DNA of 64,000 bases. It comes from Fibrobacteria bacterium AD312 (GTDB lineage: Bacteria; Fibrobacterota; Fibrobacteria; Fibrobacterales; Fibrobacteraceae). The stretch spans positions 29,300 through 93,299 of the forward strand of contig LIUM01000042.1 in the NCBI GenBank assembly GCA_001462345.1. The letters are read 5' to 3'. The position numbers were made by a program, and so were the translations under genes. The notes beneath the pieces are model-generated. The model was not told the origin of the DNA, ran no database searches, and saw only the letters and a program-made list of their open reading frames with translations. This document shows positions 25,487 through 34,353 of this stretch, in pieces (position 1 is the first letter of the stretch; each line of letters opens with the position of its first letter).

Positions 25487-26240
25487 TAATCCCTACCTCG
25501 GTTGTTTTCACAAACCCTTTAATTTTTTCGCCAAGCTGTATTTCAGCCCAACCGTTTCCAATAGAAAGTACATTAAAAACGGTGCCTTCGGAAATTATAT
25601 TAAGCGTTTGGCTTTGATCATGAGGGGCGCTTGTAACATCTGTATTGGTTGCAGTAACCACACCCTTTGTTTCTGTCTCTAAGACAAAAATTTTATACCC
25701 TGCACTTAGCGTAATGATTCCTAAGAAAATGGACAAAACAAAAACGGCGCCTATGCAGATGTTTTTATTACGAGGTGTTTTACTAATGACCTTAAAAAGA
25801 AGAATACCTGCAATCAGCCAAACAAGGCCTGTGATTATCCATAATTCGCCTTTTAGGGAAATAAAATGATGAAGAGCGAAAATGGTAGAAAGTATTGGAT
25901 TTTCTTCTTCTGATTCTTGGACTTTATCTTTTGTTAACGATTTAGCGTGTTTAAGATTGTAAATAATGTCTTTGTCACTTGGGTTTAAGCGATGGGCTGA
26001 TTCATAATAGAATATGGCAAATCCAAGGCGTCCTAATCTAAAATAAGCATTGCCTAAATTGTAATATAAATCGGCATTGTATATTCCTTGATCAGTACAT
26101 GTTTTCCAAAAATCAATGGCTTGTTCGTAATGACCACCTTGAAAAGAGTTTATGCCTTTTTCTGCTTCAGAAGAGCAGTTATTAGCAAAAGCGGAAGTGG
26201 CAAATAAAGAAATAAATAAAAGACTCAGGAGCTTTTTCAT
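25470..26240 (-). CDS. batE: BatE-like TPR and SH3 membrane protein
   Basis: BatE-type member of the Bat (Bacteroides aerotolerance) group. A signal peptide (MKKLLSLLFISLFATSAFA) is followed by about two TPR units (residues 25-95; YYNLGNAYFRLGRLGFAIFYYE is typical), two membrane helices (about 130-185) and a C-terminal SH3-like domain (VFNVLSIGNGWAEIQL). The start at 26240 is chosen because GGAGG precedes it and ATGA overlaps the batD stop; a longer frame to 26345 lacks support. Bat proteins are thought to act in the envelope with von Willebrand-type BatA/BatB, which are absent from this window. Confidence 0.85.
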   Translation of the reverse strand: MKKLLSLLFISLFATSAFANNCSSEAEKGINSFQGGHYEQAIDFWKTCTDQGIYNADLYYNLGNAYFRLGRLGFAIFYYESAHRLNPSDKDIIYNLKHAKSLTKDKVQESEEENPILSTIFALHHFISLKGELWIITGLVWLIAGILLFKVISKTPRNKNICIGAVFVLSIFLGIITLSAGYKIFVLETETKGVVTATNTDVTSAPHDQSQTLNIISEGTVFNVLSIGNGWAEIQLGEKIKGFVKTTEVGIIDSHL

Positions 26241-28021
26241 TTTAAAACCTCCAGGGCAAAGCAGAGTTTTTCTACTTGTTTTAATGTTTCCTGATTGGCT
26301 TCCATAGAAATGGAGGATAACGGCGCAAATCGGGCGCTGGAGCATGTTTCAAGTAGTGCTTGGATTTGCTCAATTTGATTCTTTGGCAAGTGTTGGCTTT
26401 GAAGCGTTTCTTGAATCTGTTCCCTAGTCATTCCTTGGAATTCAAGGTTCGTGAGATCGCTCAAAAAACCAATAAGACTTTTTTCTATAGATGCATAAAA
26501 AGCTTTTGTATCTTTTTTCTGAATGGCTGTTTTGGCCTTTTGTAATTGCTGTTTTAAGTTTTTATGTGCTTTAGATTTTCTCATTAGGGCACTATTACTA
26601 ATATGTTTGCGATGTCTTTTAATAAAGCTTACGATTAGCATATAAAGAGGGAGAGGAGCGACTAGTAATACCCAAAAAAAAGCAGTTTTATATAGAGTAT
26701 GAGGCTTTGATGAAAGGCTTTTTAGGGAGTGGATAAATCGTATGTCTTGCCCTAAAGTTTCAATTTCTTGCTTTTGTACGCTTACTGCAATAGGTGCTGA
26801 TGTAGCTGGTATGATTTCTTCAGAGCCCTTTTTCACTTGAATTTTCCAAGGACCTTGAATAGTGGTTTCATACGTTTTCTTAGTTGGATTAAACCAGTTG
26901 TAATAAATGGCTGGGATCGTGAAGGTTCCCTTCTTTTTAGGGTATAAGAAGACTTTTGTTGTTTTTGTGGTAATGACTTTACCAGATCGAATTGTTTTCG
27001 TGGTCGTATTTTCTGGAGGAACGGAACGGAAATCGGAAAAATCAGGAAGCTTAGGGTCGGTAATGGTACCAGGTTTTCCGTCGCCTTGAATAGAAATGCT
27101 TAAGGTGAGGGCGTCACCAATATTAAGTTCTGTTTTATCAAAAGTGGCTTCGAAAGAGTAGTTTCCTACCATGCCTGTAAAATCAATTGGTCGATGTGTT
27201 GCTGGCAAAGGAAGCACTTTTAGTGAGATGGGGGCTGAGTGTGCTTCGGCGTCTACGGATTCTTGAGAAATAGATTTAAATGTAGATGAAAATCCGCCTA
27301 TGGAGTGACTTTTTTCGACAACTTTTGGAGCGCCTCTTTTTGTGTATTTTACTTGAATAGGGGGAATAGTAAGAGAACCGCTTTTCATTGGAGCTAGCCA
27401 TGCAAAGCGTGCCGACGTTTCCATGTCTGTTCTTGAATCAGGGACTGGTTGAAGCTTTAAGTCTTTCAAATCAGAACGGTGTGCTATAAAGTCATCTCCA
27501 AGTTCTGTACCTGTGAATGAAACATTGCCTTCAAAGTGTTCGTATGTTCTCATGGATAAAAGTACGGAAAACTGTTCGCCTTCGTAGATAGTTTTTTTAC
27601 TTGGAGTTAGAAAAATCGAAAGAGCATTATCATCAAAAGATTTTTTTATTTCCACAGGAATTCGGTCTGCTAGTTCGTATTCTTTGTCATTGACTTTCCA
27701 AGATAGGGGACCTACACTAAAAGAACCTGTTTTTTTAGGGGCAACAAGTTTGAAAACGTATTTACGGATTCGAACGCCATGGCCAAAAAAATCTGCGGTT
27801 CTTGTGTCCATACTATCAAGAGACTTTAATACAAAGCCGTCTCGCATCATCAGTCGAGGAGTTTCTCTTTGCTCAGGGAGTTCTTGCATGGGGACAATCA
27901 TTCTGATTTCAAATGGGGAACCAGCCTCAATGCGATCTTTATCAAACTCAATCGAAACCCTAGCGCCCGCTGAAATGGTAAATAATAAGCAAAAAAGTAA
28001 AAATCGTTTCATAGTTTTCAA
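26237..28021 (-). CDS. batD: BatD-like oxygen-tolerance protein
   Basis: A 594-residue BatD protein. A signal peptide (about residues 1-20) leads into tandem beta-sandwich domains with the typical sequence GDALTLSISIQGDGKPG (about 301-317) and KTTKVFLYPKKKGTFTIP (about 353-370), then one membrane helix (about 441-465) and a cytoplasmic helical tail. It is translationally coupled to batE (ATGA). In other bacteria batA-E follow a MoxR ATPase; here the unit begins with batD, behind a long gene-free gap, so batA-C must be elsewhere or missing. A role in envelope stress or periplasmic protein quality is inferred from the family. Confidence 0.88.
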   Translation of the reverse strand: MKTMKRFLLFCLLFTISAGARVSIEFDKDRIEAGSPFEIRMIVPMQELPEQRETPRLMMRDGFVLKSLDSMDTRTADFFGHGVRIRKYVFKLVAPKKTGSFSVGPLSWKVNDKEYELADRIPVEIKKSFDDNALSIFLTPSKKTIYEGEQFSVLLSMRTYEHFEGNVSFTGTELGDDFIAHRSDLKDLKLQPVPDSRTDMETSARFAWLAPMKSGSLTIPPIQVKYTKRGAPKVVEKSHSIGGFSSTFKSISQESVDAEAHSAPISLKVLPLPATHRPIDFTGMVGNYSFEATFDKTELNIGDALTLSISIQGDGKPGTITDPKLPDFSDFRSVPPENTTTKTIRSGKVITTKTTKVFLYPKKKGTFTIPAIYYNWFNPTKKTYETTIQGPWKIQVKKGSEEIIPATSAPIAVSVQKQEIETLGQDIRFIHSLKSLSSKPHTLYKTAFFWVLLVAPLPLYMLIVSFIKRHRKHISNSALMRKSKAHKNLKQQLQKAKTAIQKKDTKAFYASIEKSLIGFLSDLTNLEFQGMTREQIQETLQSQHLPKNQIEQIQALLETCSSARFAPLSSISMEANQETLKQVEKLCFALEVLK

Positions 28022-28248
28022 AATTACGAATTTTTGGCCAAAAAGACCGCTTAAATTGAATCAGAATAAAGTAAAAAAATAGTCAAAAAAATTTGTAGTT
28101 TTTTGAAAAAAGGGCTTTTAATCGTCTTTTCCATGGCATTTAAGACTACAAAACACCAATAATGGGTTTTATTGACGGAAATGATTTTTTATGAAGTTGA
28201 ATTCTATATAGTCATTGTTGACGTAAAGTGTTTTGTTTTCTCACTCCG

Positions 28249-28263
28249 TTGTGTGCCACACAA
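28249..28263. repeat. Perfect 7-1-7 inverted repeat
   Basis: TTGTGTG, one C, then CACACAA. The size and symmetry suit a dimeric regulator's operator. It lies about 230 bases upstream of batD on the minus strand. Confidence 0.45.
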
Positions 28264-28354
28264 GAGTCGTTCAAAAATAAAATCACTTTCCGTCTAATAA
28301 TTCACTATTATGATTTAATTGGATAGGATTGTTTTTTTTATTTGAATCTTCGCT

Positions 28355-28374
28355 ATTTGACTATTCAGTCAAAT
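28355..28374. repeat. Perfect 8-4-8 inverted repeat
   Basis: ATTTGACT and AGTCAAAT flank a 4-base ATTC loop. It could form a short hairpin or be an operator. No T-run follows on either strand, so it is not a normal terminator. Confidence 0.45.
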
Positions 28375-28377
28375 GGG

Positions 28378-28469
28378 TGCTTGATTCTTCATGAAAAAAA
28401 AACAGGGCTGGTTTAGATGTGCGTCTTATTGATTTCCAGTAAAAATATGCTTGATTCGGCATGAAAAAA
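28378..28469. repeat. Two-copy 22-base direct repeat spaced 70 bases
   Basis: Copies at 28378-28399 and 28448-28469 share TGCTTGATTC, then differ at two bases, then share CATGAAAAAA (20 of 22 identical). Shortly after each copy lies a CTGG(T/C)TT-like stretch. The function is unknown; paired regulatory or RNA elements are possible. Confidence 0.5.
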
Positions 28470-28493
28470 CTGGCTTGTGTTAGAGGGCAGCTC

Positions 28494-29528
28494 TCAGTCA
28501 AAATTTAAACGTCTAAAATAAGGCGTGAAGCCAGCATTTTTTATAAAGGTTTCTGCTTCTTTGATTGTTGTTAGTCCGTGTGATTTTAAAACATTTTCTT
28601 CAAGAACAATACTGTTGATATCATCAGCGCCACTATGTAGCCCAAGTTCTCCTAGCGAAGGCCCCATTCCGAGTAGAGATACTTCAATATGAGGAATATT
28701 ATCTAAAAATAAACGACTTAACCCAATCATTTTTAGGTATTCTGGTCCAGTAACGTGGCGAATAGGAAAATGAGGGGTTTGAGGTTGAAATGTCCATGCG
28801 ACAAAGGTTAAAAAGCCATGAGTTTGGTCTTGAATTTTTCGAATAACATTTAGATGTTCAATAATATCTTCAGGAATTTCATCACTTCCAAAAACAATAT
28901 TCGCGCTTCCTGGAAGTCCTTTTTCATGACAAAGAATCATCGTGTCGCCCCACTCTTTTGCCGAGAGTTTTTTAGGGCTTAATTTTTGGCGCATTCGGTC
29001 GGATAAAATTTCAGCACCAGCTCCTGGGACAGAAGAGAGCCCTGCTTTTTTCAAGAGTTCGAGTAATTCAGGTACCGTTATTTGATGTGCTTTTGCAATA
29101 TAGACAAGCTCTACGGGAGAAAAGGCACGAACATCCATTTGGAGCTCTTTTGTGAGCATTTCAAGAATCGTTATGTAATAATTCAGAGGGAGGTTAGGAT
29201 GCACTCCTCCCTGTAAAAAGATTTGGTTTACACCTAAAGCTTTTGTTTCCAGTGCTTTTTGGCGAATTTCATCTAGAGAAAGAATATATGATTCTGGATT
29301 TTCACGTGAGCGGCAAAAAGAGCAAAAGGAGCATTGAATAGAACAGATATTTGTGTAATTGATGATTCTATAGGCGGTATAGCCAACAGTGTGTTGAGGA
29401 AACCTTCTTTTTCGAATTTCATTACCAGCATAAACTATTTCTGTCCAATCCACTTCTTTTAAAAGAAAGAGAGCTTCTTCTGGAGAAATGCGTTTGTTGT
29501 CTAAGGCTTTTTCAATGATGAAATTCAT
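28494..29528 (-). CDS. mqnC: Cyclic dehypoxanthine futalosine synthase
   Basis: MqnC, a radical-SAM enzyme of the futalosine route to menaquinone. The 4Fe-4S motif CxxxCxxC is at residues 62, 66 and 69 (NYTNICSIQCSFC). Other family marks are GGVHPNLPLNYY, VRAFSPVELVYIA, VPGAGAEILSDRMR, AWTFQPQTPH and the C-terminal GADDINSIVLEENV. These distinguish it from MqnE, its closest relative. Length (344 residues) is a little short of the usual 350-380. It is translationally coupled (ATGA) to the unknown secreted protein upstream. No other mqn gene is in the window. Confidence 0.88.
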   Translation of the reverse strand: MNFIIEKALDNKRISPEEALFLLKEVDWTEIVYAGNEIRKRRFPQHTVGYTAYRIINYTNICSIQCSFCSFCRSRENPESYILSLDEIRQKALETKALGVNQIFLQGGVHPNLPLNYYITILEMLTKELQMDVRAFSPVELVYIAKAHQITVPELLELLKKAGLSSVPGAGAEILSDRMRQKLSPKKLSAKEWGDTMILCHEKGLPGSANIVFGSDEIPEDIIEHLNVIRKIQDQTHGFLTFVAWTFQPQTPHFPIRHVTGPEYLKMIGLSRLFLDNIPHIEVSLLGMGPSLGELGLHSGADDINSIVLEENVLKSHGLTTIKEAETFIKNAGFTPYFRRLNFD

Positions 29529-30580
29529 TTTTTATTTTTCTTAGATTTTGCTTCTTGTGTTTTTGATTTTTTTCCACCTAGAAAGAGACCTTGTTCTTTT
29601 TTTGGTTTTGGTTGACTTATTTGTTCAATTATTAATTCATCTACTTTTTTTATGGTATAATTGCCAGAATAAACAATTGATTTTCTTTGTGTATGAATTT
29701 TGATTGGCCAGCCTGGATTATATTCGTAGACATATATGTTACTATCTCGAATGTCTACTTTAAGTTTTTCCATTTCCTCTTTTATGTTCTTAAGTGAGGC
29801 GTCTCGTTTCTCATCGGATTCATACACATTACTAGAAAGTATTTTCTCAAATAAAGCCATTGTCATTTTTTTAAAATCAAGAGTATCCATTTTTAAAGTG
29901 TTTTCAAATTGACATCTTTGATTATTGCGATTAATTACGTTGAAATAGAATTTGGCATCGGCTTGTATGGGAGCTCCCCCTAGAGGATTTGCCAATTCTT
30001 CTTTATAAAAAATAGTGTCTTTCACTTGAAACATTAATCCCATAGGATAATGGACTAATTGAATTTCTTTGAATACTAAATTGGTGATATTTTCTTGTGT
30101 AGAAAATAATCCTTTAATAGGCTCCATTATTTCTTTAAGTTTTGGAGTTTTATTGGAATCATCAAGAATAAGCGCGTCAAACATTTCTAATAAGCTCGCA
30201 CGAAGTTCTTCCCAGTTTACAATCTCTTGAAAAGCGCCAGCATCATTTGTACGATAAAGCACGGAAAGGGTGTCGTATTTTTTTGCTATAGCTTCTGCGG
30301 ATTTAGAAAGTTTTAATCCACTTAAAATGGAATTTTCTACTTGCCAATTTAAGAGATAGCCTTCTTGAGTGGAATCTTTAACTTCTAGTCGAACGGTATA
30401 AGAAGAATAGTCTGCTTTCGTAAGGGAGTCATTTCTATGTTGGATTTTATTTTGTGAAATATTAAAATACTTAACGTCCCCTTTTTTCCAGTACGCTATA
30501 AAAGACAAAGAGGAATCACTTTGAGCAAAACATGAAACGAAGAAAATAAAACATAGAAATAGGCTTGTTTTTTTAATCAT
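29525..30580 (-). CDS. Secreted protein of unknown function
   Basis: Not recognised. A 351-residue protein with an N-terminal export signal (MIKKTSLFLCFIFFVSCFA); VSC at residues 15-17 could be a lipobox, otherwise cleavage is after FA at residue 19. The body alternates beta-like segments (YTVRLEVKDS, YLLNWQVENS, VLYRTNDAGAFQEI) with a helical Lys/Glu part, and the last 30 residues are highly lysine-rich. The pattern of a large beta-rich body recalls lipid-binding or proteolysis-tag periplasmic proteins, but that is only a resemblance. Its stop overlaps the mqnC start (ATGA), so the two are made together. There is no clear Shine-Dalgarno. Confidence 0.75.
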   Translation of the reverse strand: MIKKTSLFLCFIFFVSCFAQSDSSLSFIAYWKKGDVKYFNISQNKIQHRNDSLTKADYSSYTVRLEVKDSTQEGYLLNWQVENSILSGLKLSKSAEAIAKKYDTLSVLYRTNDAGAFQEIVNWEELRASLLEMFDALILDDSNKTPKLKEIMEPIKGLFSTQENITNLVFKEIQLVHYPMGLMFQVKDTIFYKEELANPLGGAPIQADAKFYFNVINRNNQRCQFENTLKMDTLDFKKMTMALFEKILSSNVYESDEKRDASLKNIKEEMEKLKVDIRDSNIYVYEYNPGWPIKIHTQRKSIVYSGNYTIKKVDELIIEQISQPKPKKEQGLFLGGKKSKTQEAKSKKNKK

Positions 30581-30648
30581 AAAAAGGACTTTGAAAAAGT
30601 GTTTATTAAAATATAGCCTAATAAAGAGAATCTTTTTATCATTACAAT

Positions 30649-32034
30649 ATGATTTTTGAAGATATAGAATCTTTATTAAAAAAGTTCAATCAAATACAGA
30701 TTTTAGAAACTGCTTTTAATCCTGTGGACCCTGTTTTATGGGGGTTCTTAAAAAAACAGGAACGCCTCTCAGTGGTTTCTGAGCGTATTCAACGTAAAAT
30801 TCAACGAGCTTTAGCGCCTTTCTGGCAACAGCGTTTTATTAGTCTTGAAAATGAAGACGCTCCTCTAGTTCGTCATTTTTTATTGTCTCCTTCATTTTTT
30901 CTGCAAACTGATTTAGTGGTAGAAGACACTCCTTTCCCTAAAACGAATCCGAATCTTTTAACAGAGGCTTTGCAAACAGCGTCTTTACCAAAAAGTGTTT
31001 TAGATCGAACGCTCCTAAGCCTTTCCAATGGAGAGTTAAGACGGATTATATTAGCTCGCGTTTGGATGGAAAATCCAGAGTGGGTCTATTTTAATGATAT
31101 TTTTGGCGGCCTCGATCCAACTTACCGTCCGTTATTAGAAGAAAGCGTTTTAAAAATGGCTCGTTCAGGAGTGAATATGGTAATTCGTCTTGCTAGAGAA
31201 GAAGAATTAATGCCATCGATTCCTGCCTTTTCTTATGAGAATGGAAAGTTTGTTTTATTAAAAGACAAAGAAAAACAGTCATCGAATTCAGAACCAGAGC
31301 AAAAAATAAATTCTGAATACAGAATAGAATCGCTTAAGGCGGAGGCCTCTAAGGGAGAAGTTCTTTTTGATTTGAAAAATGTAAACGTTCGTTTTGGTGA
31401 TACGGATATTATTCAAAACTTAAATTGGCAAGTTCGTTCGGGTGAACATTGGGTTGTGATGGGCCCTAATGGGGCTGGCAAAAGTACATTGCTTGCTCTT
31501 CTTTCTGCAGATCATCCTCAGATTTATAAAAACGATATTGTCCTTTTAGGAGAACGCCCTGGTAAAGGCTTAGATGTTTGGGCTCATAAAGAAAAATTAG
31601 GCTTTTTTTCTCCTGAACTCGCTTTACAATATCGTGAAGATTTAAATTTACAAGAGGTTCTTTGTACTGGGTTTTCTACATCATTAGGTTTGTTTAGAGA
31701 GTCTGTTTTTGAAGAACGTCAAAAAGCAGATACATGGCTTCGGTATATAGGGTTTGAAAACACGAAAGTCGCTTTTTCTTCACTAACACTAATTGAAAAA
31801 CGTTTGGTTCTGATTGCAAGAGCTGCAATTAAGCCTCCCTCGGTTTTAATCTTAGATGAACCGACTCAAGGGATGAATCAAAAACATCGCGCTCAAATTT
31901 TTGATTGGCTTGATTTTATATCCTCTTCCACAACGATTATTTTGGTATCCCATTATCTTAATGAATGGCCAAAATGTATGACTCATCTATTAGATATGCC
32001 TAAGTTCTCTATGCCTTTGCAAAGTAATTTTTGA
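30649..32034 (+). CDS. ModF-like double ABC ATPase
   Basis: A soluble protein with two ABC ATPase halves, like ModF/PhrA. The first half (about residues 1-205) has no Walker A but keeps a signature (LSNGELRRIILAR, about 125-137) and a Walker-B-like strand (WVYFNDIFGGLD). The second half (about 240-450) has a full Walker A (GPNGAGKST, about 271-279) and Walker B (VLILDEPTQGM), but its signature is degraded to LTLIEKRLVLIAR. The intact parts are complementary, so a single composite ATP site would be formed between the halves. There are no membrane domains and no permease gene nearby. Start at ATG 30649, no clear Shine-Dalgarno. The substrate or role is unknown. Confidence 0.8.
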   Translation: MIFEDIESLLKKFNQIQILETAFNPVDPVLWGFLKKQERLSVVSERIQRKIQRALAPFWQQRFISLENEDAPLVRHFLLSPSFFLQTDLVVEDTPFPKTNPNLLTEALQTASLPKSVLDRTLLSLSNGELRRIILARVWMENPEWVYFNDIFGGLDPTYRPLLEESVLKMARSGVNMVIRLAREEELMPSIPAFSYENGKFVLLKDKEKQSSNSEPEQKINSEYRIESLKAEASKGEVLFDLKNVNVRFGDTDIIQNLNWQVRSGEHWVVMGPNGAGKSTLLALLSADHPQIYKNDIVLLGERPGKGLDVWAHKEKLGFFSPELALQYREDLNLQEVLCTGFSTSLGLFRESVFEERQKADTWLRYIGFENTKVAFSSLTLIEKRLVLIARAAIKPPSVLILDEPTQGMNQKHRAQIFDWLDFISSSTTIILVSHYLNEWPKCMTHLLDMPKFSMPLQSNF

Positions 32035-32052
32035 TTTTACTAATTTATAAAC

Positions 32053-33147
32053 ATGAATGAAAAAGAAATATTAAAGGCTCTTGAAGTGATTATGGATCCA
32101 GATCTACATCGAAATATTGTAGAGCTTGGTTTTGTTCAGAATATACAGATTTCAGATAACGATGAAGTCTCTTTTGATTTAGTTCTTACCACTCCCGCTT
32201 GCCCTCTTAAAGAAAAATTCAAAGTGGACTGTGAAAAAATAGTGAAGGGTTTAGGAGCCAAATCGGTTTCAGTCACATTATCTGGAAAAGTACAAACGCC
32301 TCAAACAGAGCTATCAGAAAACTCGTTTTTAAAAGAGGTGTCCCATATTTTAGCCGTATCTTCTGGTAAAGGCGGGGTAGGCAAATCTACGGTGACCGCG
32401 AATCTAGCGATGGCTTTAAGTTTATCTGGTGCTCGAGTAGGCATTTTAGATGCTGATATTTATGGCCCTTCTATGGGTGTGATGTTTGGGATTGAAGAAG
32501 CGCCTCAAGTACATCCTGATAAAACTATTTCTCCTGTACTTGCTAGGGGAGGCATTTCCATTGTCTCTATGAGTATGTTTGCTGATTCTGATAAAGCAAC
32601 TATTTGGCGCGGTCCTATGGCCAGTCAGATGATTCAGAATTTTTTACACCGAGTTAGGTGGGGAGAGTTAGATTACTTACTAATTGATTTTCCTCCAGGA
32701 ACAGGGGATATTCAATTAACCTTAACGCAGAGCTGCCCGTTATCTGGAGCCGTTGTTGTGACAACACCTCAAGAAGTCGCTTTAGCAGATTGCCGTAAGG
32801 GCCTTGCTATGTTTGATTCTGTTGGTGTAGCCGTTGTTGGCGTTGTTGAAAACATGAGTTACTTTATTTGTGACCAGTGTGAAAAGGCTCATTTTATTTT
32901 TAGAACTGGTGGCGGAGAGCGAATTACGAAACAGTATGGGGTTCCTTTACTTGGCAAAGTTCCTTTGGAGCCTTCTGTTGCAGATGCGGGTGATTTAGGT
33001 ATTCCAGCGGTACTTAGTCATCCGAATAGTGTTTCTGCTACTGAATTTGTTCGAATTGCAGAACAGGTGGTTTGCTCTTTATCTGTATTGTCTTCGAATA
33101 ATGAACAAGTGCTTTCGAATTATAATTATGAGTGGAGTGATTTATGA
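32053..33147 (+). CDS. mrp: Mrp/ApbC-family iron-sulfur carrier ATPase
   Basis: An NBP35/ApbC/Mrp P-loop ATPase that carries Fe-S clusters to apo-proteins. An N-terminal MIP18/DUF59 domain (residues 1-80; ALEVIMDPDLHRNIVELGFV) precedes the ATPase with the deviant Walker A GKGGVGKST (about 108-116), DADIYGPS and DFPPGTGDIQLT. The metal-binding CxxC is seen as FICDQCEKAH (about 273-282). Length (364 residues) is normal. It overlaps the following DUF971 gene by 4 bases (ATGA), a widely conserved neighbour pair. Confidence 0.95.
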   Translation: MNEKEILKALEVIMDPDLHRNIVELGFVQNIQISDNDEVSFDLVLTTPACPLKEKFKVDCEKIVKGLGAKSVSVTLSGKVQTPQTELSENSFLKEVSHILAVSSGKGGVGKSTVTANLAMALSLSGARVGILDADIYGPSMGVMFGIEEAPQVHPDKTISPVLARGGISIVSMSMFADSDKATIWRGPMASQMIQNFLHRVRWGELDYLLIDFPPGTGDIQLTLTQSCPLSGAVVVTTPQEVALADCRKGLAMFDSVGVAVVGVVENMSYFICDQCEKAHFIFRTGGGERITKQYGVPLLGKVPLEPSVADAGDLGIPAVLSHPNSVSATEFVRIAEQVVCSLSVLSSNNEQVLSNYNYEWSDL

Positions 33148-33443
33148 TTTTACAGCCTGTGAAAATTTCTAAGACTCCAAAAAATGAAGTGCGTTTTGAT
33201 TGGAATGATGGGTCTTTTTCTGTTTTTAATTTAAAAACGCTTCGTGCTTCTTGTCCTTGTGCTTTGTGTGTAGACGAGCATACAGGAGAACGAATATTAG
33301 ATCCAAATACGATCCCTGAAGATATTTCGATAATAAATTTGCGCTCAATAGGTCGTTATGCTGTTGGAATTACATGGACAGATGGTCATCGTAGTGGAAT
33401 TTACCCTTACCGACAACTTAAGGAATTGACGAAAACGAAGTAA
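33144..33443 (+). CDS. DUF971-domain protein
   Basis: A 99-residue protein of the DUF971 (GBBH-like N-terminal) family. Typical marks are LRASCPCALCVDEHTGE (about residues 34-50), IRSIG-like LRSIGRYAVGITWTDGH (about 66-82) and GIYPYRQL. The CPCALC cysteines could bind metal. It is translationally coupled to mrp, and this pairing across bacteria suggests a part in Fe-S or related metal handling; the exact function is not known. Confidence 0.9.
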   Translation: MILQPVKISKTPKNEVRFDWNDGSFSVFNLKTLRASCPCALCVDEHTGERILDPNTIPEDISIINLRSIGRYAVGITWTDGHRSGIYPYRQLKELTKTK

Positions 33444-33507
33444 AAAACCATATTTGGGTTGACTTCATAAATTTTTGGAGCGTTTGGAACGTATAGGTGC
33501 TTTATAT

Positions 33508-34353
33508 ATGAGTGACTTTAACGAATCTCTTTATTTTCGTGACTTAAATAGATATCCAACTCTTACACCTCAAGAGGAAGCTGTTTTACTCACGATTATC
33601 AAAAAAAATGAATCTGAAGAGATTCGTAAATCTGCTTTGCAGCGTTTGATTCGAGGTAATCTTCGGTTTGTAGTGAGTGTGGCTAGAAAATACCAAGGTC
33701 GAGGTCTTTCTTTACTTGATTTAATTAACGAAGGTAATTTAGGTCTATTTAAAGCGGCAAAACGTTTTGATATGGAAAAGGATGTCAAGTTCATTTCTTA
33801 TGCCGTTTGGTGGATTCGTCAATCCATTCAAAAAGCTCTTTTTGAACAAGTAGGAGCTGTTCGTATTCCTCCAAATAAATTGGCTCTAGTCAATCGTTTT
33901 AAAAGAACTCTTGTTCAAAATGGAGGTGACTATGAGGCCACTATTGCATTAGAAGAATTTGCCTCTTGCGAACGAGATATTGTGGAGGTCATGGAAAAAA
34001 TCGTAGATATTTCTCTTGACGCACCAATAGGCGATGATGGCTCTTCTGGAGGCGATTCTGTCAGCACATTGATGGACGTTCTTGGTTCAGAAGGGAATCA
34101 AGAAGATGAACTAGAACGCGAAGAACGCCGTAAATTAATTCAAGAGACTCTTTCTTCTTTGCCTCAAAGAGAAGAAGAAATATTGCGAATGTTCTATGGA
34201 CTTGATTCTATTGAAGACACCACGTTAAAAGATATTGGAGAAGACTTAAAATTAAGTCGTGAACGTGTTCGTCAAATCAAAAATAAAACATTAAGAAAAT
34301 TACAGAAAAGTAAAGAGAATAAAGAAAAGCTGGCTGACTTTTTGGAGAGCTAA
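33508..34353 (+). CDS. Primary-type sigma-70 factor (short SigA/RpoD)
   Basis: RNA polymerase sigma factor of the group 1/2 type. Region 2 has RLIRGNLRFVVSVARKYQGRGLSL-type sequence, split by INEGNLGLFKAAKRFD, and then FISYAVWWIRQSIQKAL (-10 recognition). Region 3 is short, and region 4 ends in a helix-turn-helix (LKDIGEDLKLSRERVRQIK). Region 1.1 is missing, as in Bacteroidetes-type SigA. I start at the ATG 33508, preceded by AGGTG; an in-frame TTG at 33475 would add 11 residues that do not match the usual start. It could be the housekeeping sigma or a close paralogue; the window cannot decide. Its stop overlaps the next start (TAATG). Confidence 0.88.
   Translation: MSDFNESLYFRDLNRYPTLTPQEEAVLLTIIKKNESEEIRKSALQRLIRGNLRFVVSVARKYQGRGLSLLDLINEGNLGLFKAAKRFDMEKDVKFISYAVWWIRQSIQKALFEQVGAVRIPPNKLALVNRFKRTLVQNGGDYEATIALEEFASCERDIVEVMEKIVDISLDAPIGDDGSSGGDSVSTLMDVLGSEGNQEDELEREERRKLIQETLSSLPQREEEILRMFYGLDSIEDTTLKDIGEDLKLSRERVRQIKNKTLRKLQKSKENKEKLADFLES

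Larger units (their letters stand above)
28022..28493. other. Gene-free gap with direct and inverted repeats
   Basis: A 472-base gap between the mqnC stop and the batD start, both minus strand. It holds two perfect inverted repeats (28249-28263 and 28355-28374) and a 22-base direct repeat with copies 70 bases apart (28378-28399 and 28448-28469). One 38-codon plus frame from 28181 has no convincing ribosome site. No RNA family is recognised. Confidence 0.6.

Noticed and set aside
27684..28082. 132-codon plus-strand frame opposite batD
   Set aside because: Antisense shadow of a clear gene; no ribosome site.
28181..28297. 38-codon plus-strand frame in the repeat-rich gap
   Set aside because: No proper ribosome site spacing and it crosses an inverted repeat; probably non-coding.
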